The position numbers and the translations under genes are program-made. Shown here one piece after another: positions 8,142 to 16,385 of a DNA stretch of 43,143 bases (the first letter of the stretch is position 1; each line of letters starts with the position of its first letter). This DNA comes from Deltaproteobacteria bacterium (lineage in GTDB: Bacteria > Myxococcota_A > Polyangia > Haliangiales > Haliangiaceae): NCBI GenBank assembly GCA_021413675.1, contig JAIOQA010000293.1, positions 1 to 43,143 of the forward strand, given 5' to 3'. Below the pieces are notes generated by a model. That model did not search any database, was not told the DNA's origin, and worked only from the letters and a program-made list of their open reading frames with translations.

Positions 8142-9014
8142 ATGGACATCTACCAGCTCAGGACCTTCGTCGCGGTCGCGCGCGAGGGCAGCATCACGCG
8201 CGCCTCGGAGGTCCTACACCTGAGCCAGCCCGCGGTGAGCGCGCACATCAAGGCGAGCGAGGACGCGGTCGGCCTCGCGCTGTTCGAGCGCACGTCGCGC
8301 GGCATGAGCCTGACCCGCGAGGGCGAGCGCCTCCTGGCCCGCGCCGACGAGACCCTCGCGGCCCACCAGGGCCTGATGGACGAGGCCACGCGCATCAAGG
8401 GCCGCCTCGCGGGCACGCTCCACCTCGGCGCCGGCAACGCCAACACCCTCGCGCTCGGGCGGCTCATCGCGAGCCTCTCGGCGCGCAGCCCCGATGTGGC
8501 GGTGGTCGTCAAGCACGGCACGTCGGTCGAGATCCTCGCGGGCATCCGCAACGCGACCCTCGACGCCGGCTTCTACAACGAGGCCGGCGAGCCCGAGCCG
8601 GATCTCGCCACCACCGAGGTCGCGCAGTTCGGGATCTGCATCGTCGCGCCGCCCGGGCTGGTGGCGGCGCCGCTCGACTGGCGCGCGCTCGCCGCGCTGC
8701 CCTGGATCTACCCGGCATCGAGCGCCTGCTGCGGGCGCACCGCCGAGCGGCTGTTCAAGGCCCACCAGATCCGCCCGAAGCGGGTCATCAGCGTCGATCG
8801 CGAGGACGTCACGCGCACGCTGATCGCGGGTGGGACCGGGGTCGGGCTGTTGCACGCCGACACCGCGCGCGTTGCCCAGGCCCGCGGCGAGGTCGAGCTG
8901 GTGTTCGAGGCGCCGGACCGCGTGCGCGTCCTGTTCGTGCACCTCGCGAGCCGCGCCGACGATCCCTTGTTGCGGGCCGTGACCGCGGTCCTGCGCGCCG
9001 AAAACCCGGCGTAG
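8142..9014 (+). CDS. LysR-family transcriptional regulator
   Basis: 290 residues, full length for the family. The N-terminus MDIYQLRTFVAVAREGS starts the winged helix-turn-helix (about 1-60; recognition-helix region LHLSQPAVSAHIKASED), followed by a linker helix and a periplasmic-binding-protein-like effector domain (about 90-290). The open frame extends far upstream, but the family's conserved start places initiation at ATG 8142. It lies 92 bases before a DUF2938 membrane-protein gene and an MFS exporter on the same strand, so it may regulate export of a small molecule that serves as its ligand; this is inferred from neighbourhood only. Confidence 0.93.
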   Translation: MDIYQLRTFVAVAREGSITRASEVLHLSQPAVSAHIKASEDAVGLALFERTSRGMSLTREGERLLARADETLAAHQGLMDEATRIKGRLAGTLHLGAGNANTLALGRLIASLSARSPDVAVVVKHGTSVEILAGIRNATLDAGFYNEAGEPEPDLATTEVAQFGICIVAPPGLVAAPLDWRALAALPWIYPASSACCGRTAERLFKAHQIRPKRVISVDREDVTRTLIAGGTGVGLLHADTARVAQARGEVELVFEAPDRVRVLFVHLASRADDPLLRAVTAVLRAENPA

Positions 9015-9031
9015 GTCGCGCGGTTCGCCGG

Positions 9032-9052
9032 GCCCTCGGCGGAACCGAGGGC
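9032..9052 (+). terminator. Hairpin after the LysR gene
   Basis: An 8-bp perfect stem, GCCCTCGG / CCGAGGGC (9032-9039 with 9045-9052) and a 5-base CGGAA loop, lies 17 bases after the LysR stop. There is no T-run after it, so it may be an RNA processing or pause hairpin rather than a strong intrinsic terminator. Confidence 0.35.
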
Positions 9053-9106
9053 TGCCCTCCGAAACCGCGATTTGATCGTCGGTGTCGGCGAACGCATCGT
9101 GGCCGC

Positions 9107-9625
9107 ATGTCGATGCACGTGAGTGAGTCACTCGAGCTCGTGCTGCGCGCGATCCTGATCGGCGCGGGCGCCACGATGGTGATGGATGTCTGGGCGGCGC
9201 TGCTCCGGCGGTTCGGGGTGCCGTCGCTGAACTTCGCGTTCCTGGGCCGCTGGATCGGTCACCTCCGCCACGGACAGCTGCGGCACGCGAAGATCGCGGC
9301 CGCCGCGCCGGTCCGCGGCGAGCGGCTGATCGGCTGGGCCGCGCACTACTCGATCGGCATCAGCTTCGCGGCGCTGCTGCTCGTGACCCGCGGGCTCGGG
9401 TGGGCGCGGTCCCCGACGCTCGTGCCCGCGCTCGTCATCGGCATCGCGACGGTCGTGGCGCCGCTGTTCATCCTGCAGCCGGCGCTGGGCGCCGGCATCG
9501 CCTCCTCGAAGACGCCGACCCCGGTCTTCAACAGCGTGAAGAGCGTCGTCACCCACACGGTCTACGGCGTCGGCCTGTACGTCGCCGCGCTCGCCACGGC
9601 GTCCCTCCTCCCCGCCGGCGCCTGA
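9107..9625 (+). CDS. DUF2938 family membrane protein
   Basis: 172 residues with about four hydrophobic segments: near 9-27 (LVLRAILIGAGATMVMDVWA), 78-98, 100-125 and 145-168. Conserved family features are visible: GATMVMDVWA, the segment RRFGVPSLNF, FLGRWIGHLRHG, PVRGERLIGW and AHTVYG-like (THTVYGVGLY) near the end. The family is an uncharacterised inner-membrane protein common in proteobacteria. The start ATG at 9107 sits just ahead of the first conserved segment, though the frame is open upstream. It stands between a LysR regulator and an MFS exporter, both on the same strand. Confidence 0.88.
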   Translation: MSMHVSESLELVLRAILIGAGATMVMDVWAALLRRFGVPSLNFAFLGRWIGHLRHGQLRHAKIAAAAPVRGERLIGWAAHYSIGISFAALLLVTRGLGWARSPTLVPALVIGIATVVAPLFILQPALGAGIASSKTPTPVFNSVKSVVTHTVYGVGLYVAALATASLLPAGA

Positions 9626-9705
9626 TCGCGCCGCGCACGCGGTGCCGCGCTGGGCGGCCGCGTCTTCCCGCCCGGACCTCGATGGTCCGGAGAAAGCGTC
9701 TCGTC

Positions 9706-10920
9706 ATGTCAGCTCTCGCATCTCCCGTGGCCGCCGCGCCCGTCGGCCACACCTCCGCGGCCGCCGCGCCGCTGTGGCGCTTGCTCGCCCCGATCTGGGC
9801 GATGGTCTTCCTCGAGTTCCTCGCGATGGGCCTGCCGCTCGCGGTCCTGCCGGTGCGCGTCCACGGCGCGCTCGGGTTCGGCTCGTTCGTCGTCGGGCTC
9901 GCGATCGGCGCGCAGTCGTGGGTGACGCTGGTGACGCGCCATCGCGCGGGCACGCGCACCGATCAGCACGGCCCGCGGAGCGCGGCGCTGCGCGGCCTCG
10001 CGGTGTCGGTGCTCGCCGGCGCGGTGTCCGCGCTGTCGCTCGCGGTGCCCGATCCGACCGCGAGCCTCGCGGTGCTGCTCGTCGGGCGCGGCCTCCTGGG
10101 CTTCGGCGAGAGCCTGGTGATCACCGGCGCGCTCGCCTGGGGCGTGGCGCTCGCGGGTCGCGAGCGCACCGGCGTCGTCATGGCGTGGGTCGGCATCGCG
10201 ATGTACGGCGCGATGGCCGCCGGCGCGCCGCTCGGCGCCGCGCTCGACGCGCGCGTCGGCTTCGCCGGCATGTCGATCGCCGCGGCGCTGGCGCCGCTGC
10301 CCGCGATCGGCGCCGCGCTGATGGCGCGCGCCGTGGCCCCGGTCGGCGGGGCGCGCCTCCCGTTCCATCGCGTGGTCAGCCTGATCTGGCTCCCGGGCGC
10401 CGGCCTCGCGCTCGCCGCCCTCGGGTTCGGCGCGATCGCCGCGTTCTCGACGCTGCTCTTCAGCGACCATGGCTGGCCGCACGCGGCGCTCGCGATGACC
10501 GCGTTCGGCGCCGCCTACGTGCTGGCGCGCCTCCTGTTCGGCCGCCTGCCCGATCGGTTCGGCGGCGCGCGCGTCGCGGCGGCGTCGGCGGCGGTGACGG
10601 TCGCGGGTCAGGCCGGCATGTGGCTGGCCACGTCGAGCGCGATGGCGGTCGGGGCCGCGGCGCTCACCGGGCTCGGCTTCTCGCTCGCGTTCCCGTCGTT
10701 CGGCGTCGAGGCGATCCGCCGCGTCCCGCCGCAGAACCGCGGCGTCGCGCTCGGCGCATACGCGGCGTGCTTCGACCTGACGATGGGCTTCGGCGTGCCG
10801 ACGCTCGGCATGATCGTCGGCGCGTTCGGCTACCGCGCCGCGTTCGCGGTCGGCTCGTTCGCCGCGCTGGCCGCGATGCTCATCGCGCTCGGCCTGGCCC
10901 GCGCGACGCCGCGAGCGTGA
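9706..10920 (+). CDS. MFS transporter, YhhS/YfcJ-like exporter
   Basis: 404 residues, about twelve TM segments. The first helix region (FLEFLAMGLPLAVLPVRVH) and the following loop with SRxxAG-like TRHRAGTRTDQHGPR match the YhhS/YfcJ branch of the major facilitator superfamily, inner-membrane exporters of the arabinose-efflux group. Further family-like segments are GRGLLGFGESLVITG and YGAMAAGAPLGAAL. I prefer ATG 9706, which has GGAGA about 12 bases upstream; ATG 9682 (8 residues longer) is the alternative. It follows the DUF2938 gene by 80 bases and is convergent with the P-loop kinase gene. The substrate cannot be told from sequence. Confidence 0.88.
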   Translation: MSALASPVAAAPVGHTSAAAAPLWRLLAPIWAMVFLEFLAMGLPLAVLPVRVHGALGFGSFVVGLAIGAQSWVTLVTRHRAGTRTDQHGPRSAALRGLAVSVLAGAVSALSLAVPDPTASLAVLLVGRGLLGFGESLVITGALAWGVALAGRERTGVVMAWVGIAMYGAMAAGAPLGAALDARVGFAGMSIAAALAPLPAIGAALMARAVAPVGGARLPFHRVVSLIWLPGAGLALAALGFGAIAAFSTLLFSDHGWPHAALAMTAFGAAYVLARLLFGRLPDRFGGARVAAASAAVTVAGQAGMWLATSSAMAVGAAALTGLGFSLAFPSFGVEAIRRVPPQNRGVALGAYAACFDLTMGFGVPTLGMIVGAFGYRAAFAVGSFAALAAMLIALGLARATPRA

Positions 10921-10940
10921 GCGCGCAGTGGCGCGGTCGA

Positions 10941-11420
10941 TCAGTGCGCGACGAGATCGAAGCCCTCGTGGGGCGACGGCGGCACGATGTGCGGCAGGAC
11001 CCCGTCGAACAGCGCGTCGCTGACGTGGCCGAAGAACAGACCGGGCGGCTGCAGGGCGTTGCGCGCGTGCAGCCGTCGCCGGCACTCCTCGACCGGGACG
11101 TCGAGCACGTGGAGCGCGTGATCGGCGCGCGCGGCGTCGAGGATCGTGCGCACCCATGCGCGATCGCGGACGGTGTTGCCCGCGAAGTCGAGCACCACCG
11201 AGGTGCCGAGCTCGAGCACGCGGGTCGCGGTCGGGGCGATCAGGCTGCGCACGCGCCGCGACGCGGCCACGTACTCGTCGACGGTGGTGATCGTGCCGCC
11301 GAGCGCGGCCAGCCACTCGTCCTCGCAGAAGAGGAGGGCAGGGAGCTCGGCCGCCAGCGCGCGGGCGAGGCTGGTCTTGCCCGCGCCGGGCCGGCCGAAG
11401 ACGAAGTGCAAGGTCGCCAT
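10941..11420 (-). CDS. Small P-loop (AAA_33-type) ATP-binding kinase-like protein
   Basis: 159 residues. It opens with MATLHFVFGRPGAGKTSLA, a Walker A motif (GRPGAGKT, about residues 9-16). An Asp-containing strand follows (VVLDFAGNTVRDRAW, about 86-100), then VEECRRRLHAR, like the lid/helix arginines of small-molecule kinases. This is the AAA_33/zeta-toxin/chloramphenicol-phosphotransferase-like group, which phosphorylates small molecules or nucleotides; the substrate is unknown. The frame is open 66 bases further upstream, but the Walker A distance fits ATG at 11420. It faces the MFS gene tail to tail and is divergent from the lipoprotein gene at 11522. Confidence 0.78.
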   Translation of the reverse strand: MATLHFVFGRPGAGKTSLARALAAELPALLFCEDEWLAALGGTITTVDEYVAASRRVRSLIAPTATRVLELGTSVVLDFAGNTVRDRAWVRTILDAARADHALHVLDVPVEECRRRLHARNALQPPGLFFGHVSDALFDGVLPHIVPPSPHEGFDLVAH

Positions 11421-11521
11421 CGGTGCCGAGCGTGCCACGGCACGCGCACGCGGCGAGCGCGCCAACTCTGCGGCTCCGCTGGGCAATGGGGCGTACGGAA
11501 TTCGGTCGGGCTGTCGCGCGT

Positions 11522-12325
11522 ATGGATCGCATGCGCGCAGTCGTCCTCGGCGGTGTCGTGGCCTCTCTCGCGGCGTGCGGCGCCACGCCCAGCGCGCCCG
11601 CGCCGACCACCGCGGTCCCGGCGGCGAGCACCGCCGATGCCTCGCCCGACGCGCCGGCGATCACCGCGCCGCCGGCCGGCTACACGATCGTACCGGGCTC
11701 GCGCTCGCCGGATGGCGCGTGGCAGGTGCTCATCCCCACGCTCGACAGCCAGGAGGGCGACAACCCGGTGTGCGAGACCCGCGTCGTCAGCGTGCGCACC
11801 GGGGCGCTCCTCACGCGTCTGCCCGGTGAGTGCTTCTTCGAGCACCAGAGCCAGATCGAGCTCACGCCGCGCTGGTCGAGCGACAGCCAGGTCCTGGTGT
11901 GGCTCGCCGACAACAAGTGGGGCTCCGCGAACGTGCAGATCCTCCAGCTCGCCGGCGGTGCGGTCGCCAGCCTCTACGATGCCCGTCCCGCCGCCGAAGA
12001 TCAGGTCCTCGCCGCGGTCCGCGCGGCCAGCGCGCGCAAGTACGCCGCCGCCAGGAAGCGCGGCGAGGGCAACGGCGCCTGGTTTCGCGATGGCTTCGCG
12101 ATCGACGTGCACCCGACCATCCCCGACGAGGTCCGCTGGCCGATCGCGTTCACGATCGACATCACCTCCGACAACAAGTGCATGTGGCCGGCGAGCGATC
12201 GCCAGGGCGGCGTGATGACCGCGACGCTCGACGCGGCTCACCAGTGGACGTTCGGCCCGTTCGTCGCCGGCCACGCCGCCTGCGGCACCGGCGGGCTCGT
12301 GTGCGCGTTCAGCGACTGCGACTAG
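11522..12325 (+). CDS. Lipoprotein, unknown function
   Basis: 267 residues from ATG 11522 (a second ATG at 11531 gives 264). A hydrophobic signal ends in lipobox LAAC (Cys19 from the first ATG), then an Ala/Pro/Thr-rich linker to about residue 55. The mature part resembles a beta-propeller-like or WD-type fragment, with phrases like GSRSPDGAWQVLIP and RWSSDSQVLVWLADN, which are typical of TolB/PD40 repeats; only about two such repeats are visible. The C-terminus has paired cysteines (HAACGTGGLVCAFSDCD). Its 3' end is 3 bases from the methionine aminopeptidase gene, tail to tail. Confidence 0.75.
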   Translation: MDRMRAVVLGGVVASLAACGATPSAPAPTTAVPAASTADASPDAPAITAPPAGYTIVPGSRSPDGAWQVLIPTLDSQEGDNPVCETRVVSVRTGALLTRLPGECFFEHQSQIELTPRWSSDSQVLVWLADNKWGSANVQILQLAGGAVASLYDARPAAEDQVLAAVRAASARKYAAARKRGEGNGAWFRDGFAIDVHPTIPDEVRWPIAFTIDITSDNKCMWPASDRQGGVMTATLDAAHQWTFGPFVAGHAACGTGGLVCAFSDCD

Positions 12326-12328
12326 CGG

Positions 12329-13081
12329 TCACTCGACCACGGTCGTGATCTCGGGGCCGTGCGGGCCGATCAGCACGGTGTGCTCGAACTGCGCCGACAG
12401 CGCGCCGTCGGCGGTGCGCACCGTCCATCCGTCCGCGTCGGTGCGGATCGCGGCCGCGCCCGCGTTGATCATCGGCTCGATCGTGAACGCCATGCCCTCG
12501 CGCAGCCGGTGCCCGGTGTGCGCGCGCCCGACGTGCGCGACGTGCGGATCCAGGTGCATCGCGCGACCGATGCCGTGGCCGCCGTAGACCTCGACGATGC
12601 TCCCCGCCGCGCCCACGGCGTTCACGATCGCCACGCCGACGTCGCCGAGCCGCGCGCCGGGCACCGCGGCGGCGATGCCGGCGTCGCGGGCGGCGCGGGC
12701 CAGCGCGACGAGGCCGCGGGCGTGAGGCGCGGCGTCGCCGATCACGAAGGTCGCCGAGGTGTCGCCGTGATAGCCATCGAGCTCGGTGGTGACGTCGATG
12801 TTCACGATGTCGCCGTCCGCGAGCCGGACCTCCGGGCTCGGCACGCCGTGGCACACGACGTCGTTGCGGCTGACGCACACCGCGGCCGGGAAGCCGTGGT
12901 AGCCGAGCTGCGACGGCCGGCCGCCGAGTGTGGCGGTGTGCGCGCGCACCATGCGATCGATCGCCGCGGTGGTCATCCCGGGCGCGAGCCGCGCGCCGAC
13001 GTACGCGAGGGTGGCCGCGGCCGCGCGGCCGGCGCGCCGCATGCGGTCGCGCTCGAGCGGCGACAGGATCGTGATGGCCAT
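12329..13081 (-). CDS. map: Type I methionine aminopeptidase
   Basis: 250 residues, full length. It removes the initiator Met from nascent proteins. All five metal ligands of the pita-bread fold are present: Asp96 and Asp107 (NIDVTTELDGYHGDTSATF), His169 (GGHGIG), Glu202 (FTIEPMIN) and Glu233 (QFEHTVLI). The start MAITILSPLER is typical of the family; an upstream in-frame ATG adds 25 residues of non-conserved sequence. It is divergent from the short LysR-HTH gene, with 86 bases between the starts, and not in a ribosomal-protein operon, so it may be one of several map paralogs. Confidence 0.93.
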   Translation of the reverse strand: MAITILSPLERDRMRRAGRAAAATLAYVGARLAPGMTTAAIDRMVRAHTATLGGRPSQLGYHGFPAAVCVSRNDVVCHGVPSPEVRLADGDIVNIDVTTELDGYHGDTSATFVIGDAAPHARGLVALARAARDAGIAAAVPGARLGDVGVAIVNAVGAAGSIVEVYGGHGIGRAMHLDPHVAHVGRAHTGHRLREGMAFTIEPMINAGAAAIRTDADGWTVRTADGALSAQFEHTVLIGPHGPEITTVVE

Positions 13082-13167
13082 GCGCGCACCGTGCGATCGC
13101 GCCCGCCCCCGGTCCAATACCTTTTCGATCTCGATGCCGGCGCCGGACTGCGGCATGATCGTCCGCG

Positions 13168-13431
13168 ATGAGCTTGCAGCAGTTGCAGTACTTCGTCGCC
13201 GTGGCGGAGGAGCAGCACGTCACGCGCGCGGCCGCGCGCCTCCGCGTCTCGCAGCCGCCGCTGAGCCGGCAGATCCAGGCGCTCGAGGACGAGCTCGGTC
13301 AGCCGCTGTTCGAGCGGCGCGGCCGCGGCATCGTGCTCACCGAGTTCGGGCGCTACTTCGCGACCAGGGCCACCGCGATCCTCGATCAGGTCGCCGCCGC
13401 GCTCGCCGACAGCAAGCGCTGGCCGAGCTGA
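13168..13431 (+). CDS. Stand-alone LysR DNA-binding domain (truncated LysR regulator)
   Basis: 87 residues only, against about 300 for the family. It contains an intact LysR winged helix-turn-helix (residues 1-60: SLQQLQYFVAVAEEQHVTRA, then LRVSQPPLSRQIQALEDELG) and the start of the linker helix (to about 82), then stops. No effector-binding domain is found in any frame downstream: 12 bases later comes the 3' end of the PEBP gene on the other strand. Either the gene has lost its C-terminal two-thirds by deletion, or it encodes a small HTH protein. The HTH is of the BenM/CatM-like QPPLSRQI type. I leave it as a CDS because the frame is clean. Confidence 0.7.
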   Translation: MSLQQLQYFVAVAEEQHVTRAAARLRVSQPPLSRQIQALEDELGQPLFERRGRGIVLTEFGRYFATRATAILDQVAAALADSKRWPS

Positions 13432-13443
13432 CCCCGCGCCGCG

Positions 13444-14046
13444 TCACGGCGTGAACGTGGCGGTCAGCGTCGCGGTCGCGGTCGCGTGCGCGGTCAGCGC
13501 GGCGACCACGTTGGTGCGCGTCGACTGCAGCGTGACGCCGGCGAGCGTGGCCGCGTCGACGGCGTAGAGCTTCCACTCGTAGGTGTGCACGCTGGGTGGA
13601 CACGGCCCGAGGTAGCCCCGGGTCTGGTTGTCGTAGGCGAGCGCCTGCTTGCTGCCGGCGGGATCGGTCGGCTCGGCGACCTTCGCGATGTTCTCGGGCA
13701 GGCCCGTGGCCGCGCCCGGGATGTCCCAGATCGCGGCGTGGACCAGGTTGTTCGAGCGATCGGTCAGCACCACCGCCCAGCTCGGCGCGGTCGCGCCGGT
13801 CCACGCCAGCGGCGGCGAGACGTTGTCGCCCTTGCACGAGTACAGGATCGGGATCGCGCCGCCCTCGGTGATCGCGGTGCTGGTCAGCACCAGGTTGCTC
13901 GCGCTGTCGATCGCGCCGGCGTCGATCGGCGCGCCGTCGAGCGCGCCGTCCAGCGCGCCGCCGTCGATCGGGTGGACCGCCTCGTCGCCACCGCAGCCCG
14001 CGAGCGCGAGCGCGACGCCCGCGAGGATCGGAAGCACCTGCGCCAT
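13444..14046 (-). CDS. YbhB/YbcL-type PEBP-family lipoprotein
   Basis: 200 residues. A signal peptide ends in lipobox LAGC (Cys17 from ATG 14046), followed by an Asp/Gly/Ala linker. The mature domain matches the phosphatidylethanolamine-binding/Raf-kinase-inhibitor-like family in its bacterial YbhB form: PILYSCKGDNVSPPLAW, then VVLTDRSNNLVHAAIWDIP with the conserved D and H, and RGYLGPCPPSVHTYEWKLYAVD (the GPCPP...H motif). The family binds small anionic ligands; a bacterial role is not firmly known. A further in-frame ATG at 14082 adds 12 residues before the signal and is less likely. Confidence 0.9.
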   Translation of the reverse strand: MAQVLPILAGVALALAGCGGDEAVHPIDGGALDGALDGAPIDAGAIDSASNLVLTSTAITEGGAIPILYSCKGDNVSPPLAWTGATAPSWAVVLTDRSNNLVHAAIWDIPGAATGLPENIAKVAEPTDPAGSKQALAYDNQTRGYLGPCPPSVHTYEWKLYAVDAATLAGVTLQSTRTNVVAALTAHATATATLTATFTP

Positions 14047-14120
14047 GCCCACGGCATGGCATCGGCGGCGGGCCGAGGTCAAGCGCCGGGGACGACGCGC
14101 CGCGAGTCCCGTGCTGGAGC

Positions 14121-14129
14121 TGCTATCCT
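14121..14129 (+). promoter_or_regulatory. Candidate extended -10 of the AgmX-domain lipoprotein gene
   Basis: TGCTATCCT, a TGn-TATCCT element, 19 bases before the ATG at 14149, leaving room for a short leader that contains the GGGGGAA ribosome-binding site at 14140-14146. It resembles the elements at 8115 and 25495. No -35 is visible. Confidence 0.4.
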
Positions 14130-14148
14130 GCGACCGATCGGGGGAACG

Positions 14149-15450
14149 ATGCGCATCACGGTGACGACGTGTCTAGGCCTGGTCGCGGCCCTCGGTGCCT
14201 GCGGTTCGACCACGAAACAAGAGGGTGCGGTCGCGAGCGGAAGCGAGGCCACGAGTGCCAGCGCAGCGCCCGCGGCCGTGCGCGCGCCGCGGGTCGCCGA
14301 GCGCGCGCTGCGCACGGTGAACGCGCGCCAGTACGTGCGCCTCGCCGCCGATGGCGCGCTCAGCGTCGGCGAGATTCCGGACGCCGCGTTCCAGGACGGG
14401 CTCCTCGATCCCGCCAAGCTCGGCGCGTCCCGCGCGACCGCGCGCGCCGCGCTGCGCGACGATCTCCGCCGCCTGCAGGCGACGGTCGCGCCGCCCACCG
14501 CCGAGCCCGCGGCCCCCGACGGCGCGTCCGGCTACTTCGCGATCACGCCGGACGACGTGGTCGCCCGGCCGCTGCCGCCCGATCGCGCGCCGCCGACGAG
14601 CGCGCCGCTCCTCATCGCCGATCCGGACCGCCCCGCGCGCGAGCTGCTCGAGGTGATCCGCGCGTGCGACGCGAACGCGAGCCTCGCGGTCACCGCCGAC
14701 GGCATCCACCTGCGCGCGTTCGCCGCGCAGATCGAGCCCGGCGGGCTCGGCATGGGCGGCCTGGGCCCGATGGACGCGCACGCCGCCGTCGCGCTGATCG
14801 GCACCGGCACCGCGATCGCGATCGACGCCTACGCCGGCAAGACCGCGCGGCCCACCGTGTTCACGTGGCGCGGCGATCTGGCCGGCATGCCGGAGGCGCT
14901 GATCCGCGCGAGCGCGTCGCCCGACCTCACGGGCCATCACGACATGCGGCTGTGGTTCGACGCCACGTTCACGATCGGCGCGATGGTGAGCGCGCTCGAC
15001 GCGATGTCCGCCGCCGGCGCCAACCCGGTCCTCATCGGCGATCCCGCGAACATCGTCGACCCCGCCCCGATCAGCACCGGGCACCTGGGCACGATCGGCG
15101 GGGGGCACATCGGCGCGCGGAGCGCCGGGATCCCGCGCATCGCCATCGGCCAGCCCGCGACCCGCGGTGGCGTCTCGGCCGCCGAGGTCCGCACGCGCCT
15201 CGCCGAGAACACGGCGCGGCTCACCTACTGCTACGAGAAGTGGCTCCTCGCCGATCCCGCGCTGGCCGGCACCATCGCGCTCACGTTCACCATCGCCCCG
15301 TCCGGCGCGGTCACCGCGGCGTCCGCCGACGGCGTCTCGCGCGAGGTCGGCGAGTGCATGGCCAAGGCCGTGCGCGGGATCGCGTTCCCGTCCTCGCGCC
15401 GCAGCAGCGACGTGACGGTGTCGATCGACACCGCGCCGACCGGCGGCTGA
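14149..15450 (+). CDS. Lipoprotein with C-terminal AgmX/PglI (TonB-like) domain
   Basis: 433 residues from ATG 14149, with GGGGGAA just upstream. The signal ends in lipobox LGAC (Cys18), and an Ala/Ser-rich linker follows. The central part contains a peptide-like region with ADPDRPARELLEVIRACD, similar to ExbD-like or redox-type periplasmic domains of myxobacterial proteins but not clearly assignable. The last ~95 residues carry the AgmX/PglI C-terminal pattern: ENTARLTYCYEKWL, GTIALTFTIAPSGAVTAA, GECMAKAVRGIAFP, with the conserved paired Cys. That domain is linked to gliding and envelope complexes in Myxococcus and has a TonB-like fold. It is convergent with htpX (4-base gap). Confidence 0.85.
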   Translation: MRITVTTCLGLVAALGACGSTTKQEGAVASGSEATSASAAPAAVRAPRVAERALRTVNARQYVRLAADGALSVGEIPDAAFQDGLLDPAKLGASRATARAALRDDLRRLQATVAPPTAEPAAPDGASGYFAITPDDVVARPLPPDRAPPTSAPLLIADPDRPARELLEVIRACDANASLAVTADGIHLRAFAAQIEPGGLGMGGLGPMDAHAAVALIGTGTAIAIDAYAGKTARPTVFTWRGDLAGMPEALIRASASPDLTGHHDMRLWFDATFTIGAMVSALDAMSAAGANPVLIGDPANIVDPAPISTGHLGTIGGGHIGARSAGIPRIAIGQPATRGGVSAAEVRTRLAENTARLTYCYEKWLLADPALAGTIALTFTIAPSGAVTAASADGVSREVGECMAKAVRGIAFPSSRRSSDVTVSIDTAPTGG

Positions 15451-15454
15451 TCGA

Positions 15455-16315
15455 TCAGGCGTAGGCCACGCGCGCGCCGCGGGCCGGCGCCATCGCGCGC
15501 AGCCGCGCGATCCGCTCGGGCATCGGCGGGTGCGTCGAGAACCAGCGCGCCATCGTGTCGAGCGCGCCGAACGGATTGACGATGAACATGCTCGCGGTGC
15601 CCGCCGGGACCGCGACCGGCGCGCGCCGCGCCCCGCGCTCGAGGCTCTCGAGTGCCCGCGCCAGCCCCTCGGGATCGCCGGAGATCCGCGCGCCGATCTC
15701 GTCGGCGCGGAACTCGCGGGCGCGGGAGATCGCGAACTGCACGAGCGTCGCGGCGATCGGCGCGACGATGGCCAGCGCCAGGCCCGCGGCTGGATGGCGG
15801 TCGTCGTCGTCGCGGCCGAACATCATGCCGAAGCTGAGCGCCTGGCCGATCGTGCCGATCACCGACGCGAGGATGGCCGCGACCGTCGACAGCAGGATGT
15901 CGCGGTTCTTGATGTGCGCGAGCTCGTGCGCGAGCACGCCGCGGATCGCGCGCGCGTCGAGCGAGGCCAGCAGCCCCTCGGTCACCGCGATCACGCCGTG
16001 GGCCGGGCTGCGCCCGGTCGCGAACGCGTTGGCCTGCGCGCCCGGCACGACATAGAGCCGGGGCATCGGCAGCTCGGCGCGCGCCGCCAGGTCGCGCACC
16101 AGCGCGTGGAGCTCGGGCGCCTCGCGCGGGCCGACCTCGCGCGCGCGGTACATCGACAGCACGAGCCGATCGGAGAAGAAGTACGCGCCCAGGTTCATCG
16201 CCAGCGCGAGCACGACGAACACGCCGAGCGCCTGAGGTGCCAGCGCGCCGCCGACTGCGATCAGCAGCGCCGAGAGCACCCCGAACAGCAGGATGGTCTT
16301 GAGCTGGTTGTACAT
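15455..16315 (-). CDS. htpX: Zinc metalloprotease HtpX
   Basis: 286 residues, typical length. Two N-terminal TM helices (about 8-28 and 31-47) precede the peptidase M48 domain. The zinc motif HELAH is at 130-134 (His130, Glu131, His134) and the third ligand lies in FRADEIGA. Two more hydrophobic segments (about 140-160 and 175-198) split the protease domain, as in E. coli HtpX. It degrades misfolded inner-membrane proteins together with FtsH. The C-terminal STHPPMPERIARLRAM is a hallmark of the family. Confidence 0.96.
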   Translation of the reverse strand: MYNQLKTILLFGVLSALLIAVGGALAPQALGVFVVLALAMNLGAYFFSDRLVLSMYRAREVGPREAPELHALVRDLAARAELPMPRLYVVPGAQANAFATGRSPAHGVIAVTEGLLASLDARAIRGVLAHELAHIKNRDILLSTVAAILASVIGTIGQALSFGMMFGRDDDDRHPAAGLALAIVAPIAATLVQFAISRAREFRADEIGARISGDPEGLARALESLERGARRAPVAVPAGTASMFIVNPFGALDTMARWFSTHPPMPERIARLRAMAPARGARVAYA

Positions 16316-16385
16316 GGTCTGGTGAAACGTAAGGTCGCCGCGCGCGGGTGCAAGTCCCCCGCGCCGACCCGGCGCAGACCGGCCT

